Assembly (NCBI GenBank): GCA_902550805.1
Contig: CACDAL010000002.1
Location: 1-64,000 of the forward strand
Length of the DNA stretch: 64,000 bases
Direction of reading: 5' to 3'
From: an uncultured Pelagibacteraceae bacterium
GTDB lineage: Bacteria; Pseudomonadota; Alphaproteobacteria; Pelagibacterales; Pelagibacteraceae
The stretch's first letter is position 1; every line of letters begins with the position of its first letter. Both the position numbers and the translations under genes were made by a program. The notes under the pieces were generated by a model. The model was given only the letters and a program-made list of their open reading frames with translations. It did no database searches and was not told the origin of the DNA. Of the stretch, positions 1 to 13,999 are shown in pieces.

Positions 1-2
1 CT

Positions 3-824
3 ATTGAAAACGCAGAAAAGAAAAAATTAGACTTAGAGAAACAAAGGATACAAGAAGAAGAGCTTCAATTAAAAATTAAAGAAAAACAATTAAAGGATGA
101 AGAAAGATTAGAAAAAGAAAGAACAAAAGATATAAAATTATTTTTAAGAAAAGAACAAGCTATTTTAAGAAAAGAACAGTCAGAAAGACAAAGAAAATTT
201 TTAGAAGAATTAAAAATCCAGAAACAAATTGAGAGATTTAGAGTTAGAGAAGTTAAAGAATTAGAAAAATTAGAGAGAATTTCATTAAGAGAAAAGAGAG
301 AAGATTATGCTGGACTTCAGGAAAGAATTGAGAAATTAAAAAACAAATATAGGTTAATTAGAGATCAAAAAATTAGGGAAAGAGTAGAGGCACTTGGAGT
401 TAAAATTCAAGAAGGAGATGATAGGGAAGCCCTTCTACAAAAAGAAAGAGAATATAATTTAGCAAGGCAGAAAGTAGAATTCGCTTTAGAAAGTTTTTAT
501 AGAAGCGCAAATAGTTTGGTTTTTCAATTAAATAAAAGATATATCACAAAACATATGTCAATATTAAAATGTATAGACAGAAGATTTGAGACAGGAGAAA
601 TTTTTATAAAATGGGATGAATCATTGGATGATGAATGGTTAATATTAATTTATATAAAAGATAATTCTCCTGATGAAGGAATAGTTATTGAAGACAAATC
701 AAACGAAGAAAAAAATTTATCACATGAATTTAAACCAAGCGAAATATTTAAAGCTTCTGATATGATGGTAGACTCTTTGACACAACTTATTTCAAGAAAA
801 AGAAATAAAAAAGGGCAGAATTAA
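3..824 (+). CDS. Charged coiled-coil hypothetical protein, 5'-truncated by the window edge
   Basis: The frame of the 516..824 ORF stays open back to base 3 (IENAEKKKLDLEKQRIQEEELQLKIKEKQ...), with K/E/R/Q-rich heptad-like sequence; the track start at 516 is only an internal codon. Confidence 0.75.
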   Translation: MENAEKKKLDLEKQRIQEEELQLKIKEKQLKDEERLEKERTKDIKLFLRKEQAILRKEQSERQRKFLEELKIQKQIERFRVREVKELEKLERISLREKREDYAGLQERIEKLKNKYRLIRDQKIRERVEALGVKIQEGDDREALLQKEREYNLARQKVEFALESFYRSANSLVFQLNKRYITKHMSILKCIDRRFETGEIFIKWDESLDDEWLILIYIKDNSPDEGIVIEDKSNEEKNLSHEFKPSEIFKASDMMVDSLTQLISRKRNKKGQN

Positions 825-843
825 TAAAGAAAATAGAGCATTT

Positions 844-2268
844 TTATTCACTGACATAAACAGATACTCCTCTGGAGTTAATATCAACATCAAATTTTTT
901 ATGTAAAGGAGGAAATGCTCTTTGAGAACAATCTAATCTGTCGCAAGTTCTACAAGATACACCTATAGGTAATTCTGATTTTTTATCATTTAAATCTAAA
1001 TTTTCTGTATAAATAAAATCTTTTGCATATTTAGCCTCACATCCTAGACCAATTGATAATATGCTTTTTTTTTGTCCATATCTACCAACACCTTTTTCTA
1101 CTGTTCTAGCTATGCATACATATTTTTCCCCATTGGTCATTTTGCTGACTGCAGCTTGAATCACTCCTGGTCTTGAAAAGGCAGAATAAACATTCCATCT
1201 TGGACAAGCTCCACCGTAACGAGGTATTTCAATTCCAGATAAAGAAAATCTTTTAGAAATATTGCCCGCAACGTCTACCCTTAAAAAATGAAAAGGAATT
1301 CCTGGAAGTTTTGGATCTTGTAAACAAGTTACTCTATGAGTAACTTGTTCAAAGGAAGTTGCAAAAGTATTTTGTAAAAGTTCTAGATCATATTTCAGTT
1401 CTTTACATTCTTTATGAAAAAGTTCATAAGGCATTAAGATTGCAGCACCACAGTAATTTAATAGAGCAACTCTAGTTAATTTTTTTGCTTCTTCAGATGG
1501 AAAATTAAATGTGGATAAATATTCATCTATTTCTTTTGATGCGCCTTCTTGTGAAATTTGTGCTGCAGCATGCAATTTTTTTGTTTCTAAAGAAAGATAG
1601 TCTGATAACAGCAATTCCTTTTCTTTCGCTTTATATATTTTTGAAAAAGGCTTTCCTTCTTCTGGAATAATATCTTTTACAAATATACCATATTCACTTT
1701 TTAAAAAATCGCATAAAGCTATATATCTCGTTCTATTATTTTGCTTTACTTTTTCAAAGATAGTATTTGCAAAACTTTCCAATTTAGGAAAAAAGTTTTT
1801 ATTTTCTTGTAGAAAATCAGAAATGACCTCTCCAGGAAAAGCTGCCTTTCTACTGTCTATAATTTTTCCAGAAATATTTTCTAATTTATTTATAATTTCA
1901 TGATCTTTTTGTTTAAAGTTATCACCTAATTTTATTAAAGCTTTTGCAATTTTTGGATTTGTGCTAACTAGATCTTTTACTTCAGGGCCAAGTATGTCTA
2001 AATCTTCAAACAAATCATCACTTAATAACTCAGATATATTACTTTCGAGATTTAGATCTGTTTTACTGGTTAAATCAGAAAGTTCTATTCTTAGTTTTTC
2101 ACAAACATTTATTAGCAAATCTCCATCTATTTTTCTTTTACCTTTCTCAATTAAATTTAAATAACTTGGAGATATACCCAATTCTTCAGAAAGCTTATTC
2201 GCTTGCATTCCCATTTGTCTTCTAAATGCTTTAATTTTAGGACCGATTTTACTATCTAATTTACCCAT
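844..2268 (-). CDS. XRE-family regulator with IrrE/ImmA-like and C-terminal Cys-rich domain (ScfR/RamB/PccR-like short-chain acyl/acetate metabolism regulator)
   Basis: N-terminal HTH (IKAFRRQMGMQANKLSEELGISPSYLNLIEKGKRKI) and C-terminal GVSCRTCDRLDCSQRAFPP; lies next to aceA. Confidence 0.85.
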   Translation of the reverse strand: MGKLDSKIGPKIKAFRRQMGMQANKLSEELGISPSYLNLIEKGKRKIDGDLLINVCEKLRIELSDLTSKTDLNLESNISELLSDDLFEDLDILGPEVKDLVSTNPKIAKALIKLGDNFKQKDHEIINKLENISGKIIDSRKAAFPGEVISDFLQENKNFFPKLESFANTIFEKVKQNNRTRYIALCDFLKSEYGIFVKDIIPEEGKPFSKIYKAKEKELLLSDYLSLETKKLHAAAQISQEGASKEIDEYLSTFNFPSEEAKKLTRVALLNYCGAAILMPYELFHKECKELKYDLELLQNTFATSFEQVTHRVTCLQDPKLPGIPFHFLRVDVAGNISKRFSLSGIEIPRYGGACPRWNVYSAFSRPGVIQAAVSKMTNGEKYVCIARTVEKGVGRYGQKKSILSIGLGCEAKYAKDFIYTENLDLNDKKSELPIGVSCRTCDRLDCSQRAFPPLHKKFDVDINSRGVSVYVSE

Positions 2269-2275
2269 TTCACTA

Positions 2276-2326
2276 TTTGTAAATTTTGTAAATTAATTTT
2301 TACAAAAAATTTATCAAATTTACAAG
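2276..2326. promoter_or_regulatory. Candidate operator region: TTTGTAAA direct/inverted repeats
   Basis: TTTGTAAA at 2276-2283 and 2285-2292; reverse complement TTTACAAA at 2299-2306; TTTACAAg at 2319-2326. Confidence 0.5.
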
Positions 2327-2378
2327 GAAAATATATATTATTGTAGATTTAGTAAATCATGTAAATTATATCATTTAT

Positions 2379-2543
2379 ATGGATAAAAACAAAATTAAAA
2401 ACACTGAAATTAGTCAACAAATAACCAATCAAGAAGAACACTCTGAATATCAATCTAGAGGAATATATCTTAGAGATGATCATTGCGACTGGGGATCTAG
2501 TGGCATGAACGAGTTTACTGAAGAATTCACTAAAAATAAATAG
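2379..2543 (+). CDS. Small hypothetical protein, 54 aa, upstream of aceA (not in the ORF track)
   Basis: ATG..TAG open frame MDKNKIKNTEISQQITNQEEHSEYQSRGIYLRDDHCDWGSSGMNEFTEEFTKNK; fills most of the regulator-aceA gap, same strand as aceA. Confidence 0.5.
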   Translation: MDKNKIKNTEISQQITNQEEHSEYQSRGIYLRDDHCDWGSSGMNEFTEEFTKNK

Positions 2544-2587
2544 TTCTTAGTTTACGATTATATTTCAATAAATAATTAAGGAAGAAA

Positions 2588-3862
2588 ATGTCAGCAGAAA
2601 ATATTTCATATGATTTAAAAAGATTTGCGGGAATTAATAGAGATTATACTCCTGAAGAAGTAGAAAGATTGAGAGGTTCTATTAAAATTGAATATTCAAT
2701 GTGCAAACATCAATCTCAAAAATTATGGAAATTATTAAATAGCGAACCTTATGTAAACACGCTTGGATCACTTTCAGGTAATCATGCCGTTCAACATGCA
2801 AAAGCAGGTTTAAAAGCTATTTATCTTAGTGGTTGGCAAGTAGCTGCAGATGCAAATAGCGCAGGAGAAATGTACCCAGATCAGTCGTTATATCCGTATG
2901 ATAGTGCTCCAAAACTAGTTGAAACAATGAATAATTCTCTAGTTAGAGCAGATCAAATTCAGCATATGGAATTAATAGACGGCGATATGGATAAAAGTAA
3001 AAAGGTTGATTATATGCTTCCTATTATTGCAGATGGAGAAGCTGGTTTTGGTGGACCCTTAAATGTATTTGAGTTAACAAAAAAATTTATTAAAGCAGGT
3101 GCTGCCGGTGTGCATTTTGAAGATCAGCTAGCAAGTGAGAAAAAATGTGGACATATGGGTGGTAAAGTTTTAGTTCCAACAGGCACTATGGTTAGGAACC
3201 TAAAAGCAGCAAGATTGGCAGCTGACATTGCTGATGTCCCTCTCATAATTCTTGCAAGAACAGATGCCAATGCTGCCAAATTAATTACAAATGATTTTGA
3301 TGAAAATGATAAGCCTTTTTTAACAGGTAAGAGATCACCCGAAGGTTTCTTTTATGTTAAAGATGGAATCGAGCAAGCTATATCTAGAGGACTTGCGTAT
3401 GCTCCTTATGCTGATTTAATTTGGTGCGAGACTGCAACACCAAACTTAGAAGAAGCTAAAAAATTTGCTGATGCTATTCATTCAAAATTTCCAGGAAAAT
3501 TGTTAGCTTACAATTGTTCCCCATCTTTTAATTGGAAAAAACATTTATCCGATCAAGAGATAGCTTCTTTCCAAAAAAACATTGGAGAAATGGGTTACAA
3601 ATTTCAATTTATTACTTTGGCAGGTTTTCATACTCAAAATATTGCAATATTTGAATTGGCAGAAAAATATAAAACTGAAGGAATGGCTGCTTACTCAAAA
3701 ATTCAGCAACATGAATTTTCAAGAGAAAAAGACGGATACACAAGTGTAAAACATCAAAGAGAAGTGGGAACTTCATATTTTGATGCAGTTTCAAATACTA
3801 TCACTTCAGGTAAAAGCTCTACTACAGCAATGGAAGGTTCAACAGAATCTGAACAATTTTAA
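2588..3862 (+). CDS. aceA: Isocitrate lyase
   Basis: Family motifs [36 protein letters not shown]; upstream AAGGAAG. Confidence 0.97.
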   Translation: MSAENISYDLKRFAGINRDYTPEEVERLRGSIKIEYSMCKHQSQKLWKLLNSEPYVNTLGSLSGNHAVQHAKAGLKAIYLSGWQVAADANSAGEMYPDQSLYPYDSAPKLVETMNNSLVRADQIQHMELIDGDMDKSKKVDYMLPIIADGEAGFGGPLNVFELTKKFIKAGAAGVHFEDQLASEKKCGHMGGKVLVPTGTMVRNLKAARLAADIADVPLIILARTDANAAKLITNDFDENDKPFLTGKRSPEGFFYVKDGIEQAISRGLAYAPYADLIWCETATPNLEEAKKFADAIHSKFPGKLLAYNCSPSFNWKKHLSDQEIASFQKNIGEMGYKFQFITLAGFHTQNIAIFELAEKYKTEGMAAYSKIQQHEFSREKDGYTSVKHQREVGTSYFDAVSNTITSGKSSTTAMEGSTESEQF

Positions 3863-4584
3863 TTAGATTTTAATTTTTGAATTTGGTCCCATGCAGAGTT
3901 AATTGCTCTCATTTTAGCTTTGCTTTCATCAATAACTTCTTGAGGAACTCCTTTGCTCATAAGTAAGTCAGGATGGTGTTCTTTGCTTAATTTTAAGTAT
4001 CTTTTTCTTATAACATCAATTGCATCATCTGGATTGCTCTCTAAAACAATATAAGGATTAAGTTTGTCCAAAGATTTTCTACTTTCTTTAATGCTGTTAA
4101 ATTGAATTTCGGTTAATCCAAATATTTGAGCAATATGCTCAATCATTTTATGTTCGGACTCACTAACATTTCCATCTGCCTCAGCTATATAAAAAAGTAT
4201 GTTTATAACTTCTTCTAGTACATTAATATTTCCTTTGTAAATTTGAGATATTTGTTGAGCGTATGGTTCATATCCTGCACTTTCTTCTTTGGCTTTATTA
4301 AATATTTTTCCAACTTGATCTAATTCATTTTCAGGAATTTTTAATTTATCTTTTACAGCTATCAATTCTTCTTTGCTTACTTGACCATCGGCTTTACTTA
4401 GCTTGGCCGACAATACTATTAAAGATAGTGCAAAAATTTGTTGAGGTTGAGCAAAAGATCCAAAACCAGCTCTTGATCTTGCTCTAGAAATTTTTCCTCC
4501 TATTAAAGAACCTAATAACATTCCAAAAGGTCCTCCAAGAGACAAACCTATCATTCCGCCAATTAAACTTCCCCAAATAGCCAT
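3859..4584 (-). CDS. djlA: DjlA-like co-chaperone (TerB-like domain plus C-terminal J domain)
   Basis: C-terminal [17 protein letters not shown]-domain HPD; Gly-rich N-terminal membrane segment. Confidence 0.85.
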   Translation of the reverse strand: MAIWGSLIGGMIGLSLGGPFGMLLGSLIGGKISRARSRAGFGSFAQPQQIFALSLIVLSAKLSKADGQVSKEELIAVKDKLKIPENELDQVGKIFNKAKEESAGYEPYAQQISQIYKGNINVLEEVINILFYIAEADGNVSESEHKMIEHIAQIFGLTEIQFNSIKESRKSLDKLNPYIVLESNPDDAIDVIRKRYLKLSKEHHPDLLMSKGVPQEVIDESKAKMRAINSAWDQIQKLKSN

Positions 4585-5261
4585 TATTCAAAATTTTTTA
4601 ATCTATATTCCCAATTACCCATTTTGGAATAAGAAACTTTTATTATTAAATTATTTTTAGGATTATACCATATATCAAAATTTAATTTTTTATCATCGGG
4701 TAAACTTTCATCTTTTGATTTTAATTTGAAATGTTCAGCTAAATATTCTTTATTATTAATATTAATTTTTTCTTTTCCAATAAAAGTTACAATCTGCTCC
4801 TTTACACTTCCGGAAAGAGGACTAATTTGTTTACTTGCTTCAAAAATTTTATGATTCCACCAATTCCCTATTATACAATCTAAGCTCGCTTCTCCTTTGT
4901 AGGAAGATCCATCAATTATATATTTTTTTGATGATTTATCATAATTTAAATTTACATATTTTTCTTTATCATTTTGAAATGTATTTGACTTAAATGAAAT
5001 CAATTTATCATTTTCATATTTTTCAGTCGATTCACTTGAGATTGAAAATACAGTTATTCCTAATAATTCGACTTTGAACTTTGTATAATTTTTTACATTC
5101 ATATTTTTATCTTTATTTTCAAAGAAGTAATTGCTGTAACCAATAACCTCTCCATTTCTAAGAACATCCATTTCAATTTTTTTTATGCCTTCATAGTGAC
5201 TTGTGTGTGAATATGCTTTTAAAGAAAATAATAAAATAATTATAAATAAATACTTTCTCAT
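4584..5261 (-). CDS. Exported protein of unknown function (DUF6134-like)
   Basis: Likely start at MRKYLFIIILLFSLKAYSH (signal peptide) rather than the longer ORF start at 5336. Confidence 0.7.
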   Translation of the reverse strand: MRKYLFIIILLFSLKAYSHTSHYEGIKKIEMDVLRNGEVIGYSNYFFENKDKNMNVKNYTKFKVELLGITVFSISSESTEKYENDKLISFKSNTFQNDKEKYVNLNYDKSSKKYIIDGSSYKGEASLDCIIGNWWNHKIFEASKQISPLSGSVKEQIVTFIGKEKININNKEYLAEHFKLKSKDESLPDDKKLNFDIWYNPKNNLIIKVSYSKMGNWEYRLKNFE

Positions 5262-5307
5262 TTTATTGGATTTTAGTTTAAGAAAGTGTAAATGATAGTC
5301 AAAAAAC

Positions 5308-5955
5308 ATGTTTTTAACTATAAAAAAAATACCCAAAGTTTCCTGGAGTTCTGAAAAACCTCTTAATTTAAGACCTAAATTAACAACTTTTTTCTTTCTG
5401 TCTTTAGGTTTAAGCTTATTTGGAATAGGCGAGGGATTGTTATTAGTTTCTTATATGGGGGCCTCACCTTGGAGCGTGTTTGCACAAGGCATATCATTAC
5501 ATGTTGATTATTCGATAGGTTTAATAACTTTTTTTACTAGTTTAATTGTAATATTTCTTTGGGTTTTTTTAAGTCAAAAGCCAGGCATAGGAACAATATT
5601 AAATGCAATTATAATTGCAGCAATGATAGATATTTGCCTGAATTACTTTCAAGCACCCGAGACCTTTACTGCTAAAATTTTATTGGCTTTTTTCTCTGTA
5701 TTTTTGGTTGGAATAGGAAGTGGGTTTTATTTAATAGCAAACTTAGGACCCGGTCCAAGAGATGGATTGATGACCGGATTACAAAGGAAAACTAATTTGC
5801 CAATTGCTTTAGTAAGAGCTCTCATGGAAATAACTGTAGTTTCAATAGGTTGGTATTTGGGGGGAACTGTAGGTATAGGAACTTTATTATTTGCTTTTGG
5901 CGTAGGACCAGCTGTCGCTTTAGGATTATTTTTGGTAAATAAAATATTCTCTTAA
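5308..5955 (+). CDS. YczE/YitT-type membrane protein
   Basis: Hydrophobic segments, GASPWSVFAQGIS and LGPGPRDGLMTGL motifs. Confidence 0.8.
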   Translation: MFLTIKKIPKVSWSSEKPLNLRPKLTTFFFLSLGLSLFGIGEGLLLVSYMGASPWSVFAQGISLHVDYSIGLITFFTSLIVIFLWVFLSQKPGIGTILNAIIIAAMIDICLNYFQAPETFTAKILLAFFSVFLVGIGSGFYLIANLGPGPRDGLMTGLQRKTNLPIALVRALMEITVVSIGWYLGGTVGIGTLLFAFGVGPAVALGLFLVNKIFS

Positions 5956-5969
5956 AAAGTGATACATAC

Positions 5970-6005
5970 AACCATCATGATTTTATAGAATCAAATTATG
6001 TGGTT
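5970..6005. terminator. Hairpin in the convergent spacer (possible bidirectional terminator or structured RNA)
   Basis: AACCA(T)CATGATTT - loop - AAATTATGTGGTT gives about 13 pairs with one bulge (one G-T); no U tract. Confidence 0.4.
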
Positions 6006-6066
6006 TGTTAGAAAAAGACTACATAAGTTTGTTAGATTAACCATTAGGCCACCTTGAACGAGGTGT

Positions 6067-6657
6067 TTAGTTTATTTGACTGAGTAGATAAATTCCATAA
6101 ATAGCGAAAATTATTCCGGCCAGTCGTAATATAAGTGAAGATAAAGTAGTTTTTATTGAGAAGTGACCAATACCAACTCCAAATAGATGTAAAGTTGTTG
6201 TTCCACAAATAAATCCTAAAACAAACAAAAGTGGGTTAGCCGCCGCAGGAACTTCTATTCCATGAGCAATTCCATGAAATAAACCAAAAATTCCAACAAA
6301 AGCCATTATTAATTTTGTTGGAATTTTTTTTTCAATACTAATTCCAAATCCTAAAAGGATAACAGATAAAATAATTCCAACTTCTACAAAAAAAAATTCA
6401 TCTATAATTAATAAAAAACCAAACAACCCTCCAATCGTCATTATAATTACAAAGGTTGATGGCACTGTCCAGATAGCTTTTCCTCCAATTTGTGCCGAAA
6501 GTATTCCCACACTTATCATTGCAAGAAAGTGATCTAGTCCTAATACTGGATGAGAAATTCCATCGTAGAAACCAACCATTCCAGTAAAATTATGAGCAAA
6601 CACAGGCAATGGATAAACTAATAAACAGCTTAGAAAAATAATAAGTTTTTTATTCAA
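6067..6657 (-). CDS. hupE: HupE/UreJ-family membrane protein
   Basis: HPVLGLDHFLAM (HxxxxxDH) and LFHGIAHGIEVP motifs. Confidence 0.85.
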   Translation of the reverse strand: MNKKLIIFLSCLLVYPLPVFAHNFTGMVGFYDGISHPVLGLDHFLAMISVGILSAQIGGKAIWTVPSTFVIIMTIGGLFGFLLIIDEFFFVEVGIILSVILLGFGISIEKKIPTKLIMAFVGIFGLFHGIAHGIEVPAAANPLLFVLGFICGTTTLHLFGVGIGHFSIKTTLSSLILRLAGIIFAIYGIYLLSQIN

Positions 6658-7342
6658 GGTAATTTTTTTTTTTAAAAAAAATTTTTTTAATAATTATATA
6701 TATTAAGAAAAATAACACTAGTAATGAAATATGAGGAATATATGCCGCAACATCAAATTTTTTCCAGTGAACTATATCCATATAGGGCCCAATATAAAAA
6801 ATAATTGGTGTCCAAGTGAGTATTTTTTCAAAAGTATTGGATCCAAAAAATTCGGCCTCGCCAACTGCCAAAGAGTAGTTTCCAATATTTTCATTATTAT
6901 AAACTTTGATAATATAAGTTCCTGATTTAATTAAAAAACTTTTTTTAAAGCCAGTTTCCTGATTTATTTCTCCACCAATTTCTGGACCTTTCCAATACCA
7001 GTCCCTTGCATATGGTTCGTACCAAGGTTCCCATTTAAATTCAGATCCATCAACTTGATATACAATATTATTATTCCCATCAAAAACTTCTAATGATAAC
7101 CAAATGTAATTATCATTAATTTTTGGACTTAGTATACTTGTATAAAACAAAAAATCTTCATCACTTTTTATCCTATAGTAGTGTGGCTCTCCTTCTAACT
7201 TTGCATAATATGCTTTTGAAATTTCTGGATTGATTACTTCATGGGGATTATCTTTAGAGGGAGAATATTTTATTAATTTAGGCTGATGAGCAAAAGCTTT
7301 AATTGAAATTAAGATTAAAATTAATGAAAGAAAAAATCTCAT
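6650..7342 (-). CDS. Exported hypothetical protein with C-terminal membrane anchor, co-oriented with hupE
   Basis: Signal peptide MRFFLSLILILISIKAFAH; C-terminal hydrophobic segment; 8-bp overlap with hupE. Confidence 0.7.
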   Translation of the reverse strand: MRFFLSLILILISIKAFAHQPKLIKYSPSKDNPHEVINPEISKAYYAKLEGEPHYYRIKSDEDFLFYTSILSPKINDNYIWLSLEVFDGNNNIVYQVDGSEFKWEPWYEPYARDWYWKGPEIGGEINQETGFKKSFLIKSGTYIIKVYNNENIGNYSLAVGEAEFFGSNTFEKILTWTPIIFYIGPYMDIVHWKKFDVAAYIPHISLLVLFFLIYIIIKKIFFKKKNYLE

Positions 7343-7371
7343 ATATCAATAATATAATTATTGTTATAAAA

Positions 7372-7400
7372 AAAAACCCCCGAATTAATCGGGGGTTTTT
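7372..7400. terminator. Strong intrinsic terminator downstream of groEL
   Basis: AAAAACCCCCGA-ATTAA-TCGGGGGTTTTT: perfect 12-bp stem with flanking A/T tracts, can work on both strands. Confidence 0.95.
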
Positions 7401-7426
7401 AAGAATTTTGGGATTAGAATAACGGT

Positions 7427-9094
<1,668 letters not shown>

Positions 9095-9106
9095 TTATTA
9101 TTATTA

Positions 9107-9400
9107 TTATTTTCCTGAAGAAATACCCATAATGTCAGATTCTTTCATTATACTGTATTCCTTACCATCAATTTTGACTTCAGTTCCAGACCATTTTCCA
9201 AAAAGAACTTTGTCACCAACTTTAACATCCATAGGGATTACTTTTCCATCTTCAGTTTTGGCACCACCCCCAACAGCAACAACTTTGCCTTCCTGAGGTT
9301 TTTCCTGGGCCGAATCTGGGATGATAATGCCACCAGCAGTTTTTTCACTGCTATCTAATACTTCGATTAATACTCTATCGTGTAACGGTTTAAATTTCAT
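9107..9400 (-). CDS. groES: 10 kDa co-chaperonin GroES
   Basis: [38 protein letters not shown]. Confidence 0.99.
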   Translation of the reverse strand: MKFKPLHDRVLIEVLDSSEKTAGGIIIPDSAQEKPQEGKVVAVGGGAKTEDGKVIPMDVKVGDKVLFGKWSGTEVKIDGKEYSIMKESDIMGISSGK

Positions 9401-9422
9401 ATAAACTCCTTTAAATAAGCAC

Positions 9423-9453
9423 TCATATAGAGACCAAACTTAATTATTTCAAG
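9423..9453 (-). promoter_or_regulatory. Candidate RpoH (sigma32)-type promoter of groESL
   Basis: Minus strand CTTGAAATAATTAAGTTTGGTCTCTATATG: CTTG(AAA)-N17-CTCTATAT, resembling the alphaproteobacterial RpoH consensus; sits just upstream of groES. Confidence 0.55.
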
Positions 9454-9522
9454 ATCCAGCGCAAAATATAAGAAATTTAAAAAAGCAAAGAATTAAGGAG
9501 TTTTTTAAGCTATATCTCAATT

Positions 9523-10338
9523 ATGACTAAAAATTTAGATCAATTTGGACTTAAATCAATAGCTAATAGCTACGATCTATTTTTTATAGATATATGGGGC
9601 GTAATACATAATGGAATTAATTTACATTCTAATTCAATCGAAGTTTTAGAAAATCTCTCAAAATTAAATAAAAAATTTGTTCTTTTAACCAACGCTCCAA
9701 GACCAAACGATACTGTGGTTAAGTTTTTGAAAAAAATGGGTTTTAATAAATTTTATGAAAATGTTTTTACTTCTGGAGAGGCTGCTCTTAAATATTTAAT
9801 CAAAGATTTAAAAAAGGAAAAATTTTTTCATATAGGTCCGCAAAGAGATTTTGATTTATTTAGATCTTTTGAAAAAAGTAAAGTTTCAAATATAAAAAAT
9901 GCGGATTATTTATTATGCACAGGACTTTTTGACGAACATAGTGATAATTTAGATTATTATAAAAATTTATTTATAGACCATATTAATAAAAAAATGATCT
10001 GTACAAATCCAGACTTAATAGTTGATAGAGGAAACGAAAGAGAATACTGCGCAGGTTCACTAGCAAAAATTTTCGAAGAAATCAAAGGAGATGTAATTTA
10101 TTTTGGAAAACCATATCCTCCAGTTTATAATTTGTCCATAGATACGAAAAATAAAAAAATACTATGTATTGGAGATAACTTAAACACTGATATAAAAGGA
10201 GCAAATATTCAAAATTATGATTCTTTATTGATAACTAGCGGCATACACAAGCAGGAAATTTTGCAATATAAATTAATTAATTTGATAAAGAAATATAAAG
10301 TTAAAATTGATTATTTTCAAACAGATTTAAAATGGTAA
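9523..10338 (+). CDS. TIGR01459-type (NagD-like) HAD-superfamily hydrolase
   Basis: FFIDIWGVIHNG, LLTNAPR, CIGDNLNTDIKGA HAD motifs. Confidence 0.88.
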   Translation: MTKNLDQFGLKSIANSYDLFFIDIWGVIHNGINLHSNSIEVLENLSKLNKKFVLLTNAPRPNDTVVKFLKKMGFNKFYENVFTSGEAALKYLIKDLKKEKFFHIGPQRDFDLFRSFEKSKVSNIKNADYLLCTGLFDEHSDNLDYYKNLFIDHINKKMICTNPDLIVDRGNEREYCAGSLAKIFEEIKGDVIYFGKPYPPVYNLSIDTKNKKILCIGDNLNTDIKGANIQNYDSLLITSGIHKQEILQYKLINLIKKYKVKIDYFQTDLKW

Positions 10339-11260
10339 AAAAAATAAAAATTTATAAAGGTTTTAAAATTAGTAATGTTCATAAAAATTCTATTATTCTT
10401 ATAGGAAATTTTGATGGTTTGCATTCTGGACATCAAAAACTTTTTAAGGAAGCTCAAAAATATAAAACAAAATTTAAATTAAAAGTAGGAGTTGTAACTT
10501 TTGATCCTATACCCAAAATGTTTTTTAATAAAAAAATTAAAAATTACAGAATTTCAAATTTTGATCAAAAAATAGGTTGTTTTAAAAATTTTGGAGTTGA
10601 TTTTATAATAAATAAGAATTTTAACATTCAATTTTCAAAAATTACTTGCCATAATTTTATAAAAGAAATTTTATCAAAAAAATTAAAGGCAAAATATATT
10701 TTTGTGAGCAACAATTTTAAATTTGGATATAGACGAGAAGGAGATGTTAATTTGTTAAAATATTATCAATCGATCTGCAATTACAATTTAATAAATCCAA
10801 AGCCTTTAAAAAAAAATAATAAAATTATCTCATCTACTATTGTAAGGAAATTGTTAGAAAGTGGTTATTTAGATAAAGCAAATAAATTTTTAACTAGAAA
10901 ATGGACCGTAGAAGGAAAAGTAGAAAAAGGAAGAATGATGGGTAAAAAAATTGGATTTCCAACATGTAATATAGATATGGGAAATTATGTTATAGCAAAA
11001 CCAGGAGTATACGCAGTTAATGCAAAAATAATAAAAACAAAAAAAAATTATAAAGGAATTGCAAATTTAGGATTTAGACCAACTTTTAACCAAAAAAAAA
11101 TATTATTAGAGGTAAATTTATTTAATTTTTCTGGAAATATTTATAATAAAAATCTATCAGTAGAGTTCATAAAGTTTATTAGAGGAGAAAAAAAATTTAA
11201 AGGAATTGATGAGCTGAGAAGTCAAATAAAAAAAGATCTTTTGAAAGTAAAAAAAATTAA

Positions 11261-11264
<4 letters not shown>
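10332..11264 (+). CDS. ribF: Bifunctional riboflavin kinase/FAD synthetase
   Basis: GNFDGLHSGHQKL, GRMMGKKIGFPTCNI motifs; upstream of ileS. Confidence 0.93.

Positions 11265-13998
<2,734 letters not shown>

Positions 13999-13999
<1 letters not shown>

Noticed and set aside
2544-2587. Riboswitch upstream of aceA
   Set aside because: The spacer between the small ORF and aceA is only 44 nt with no stable structure; glycine-type riboswitch features are not present.
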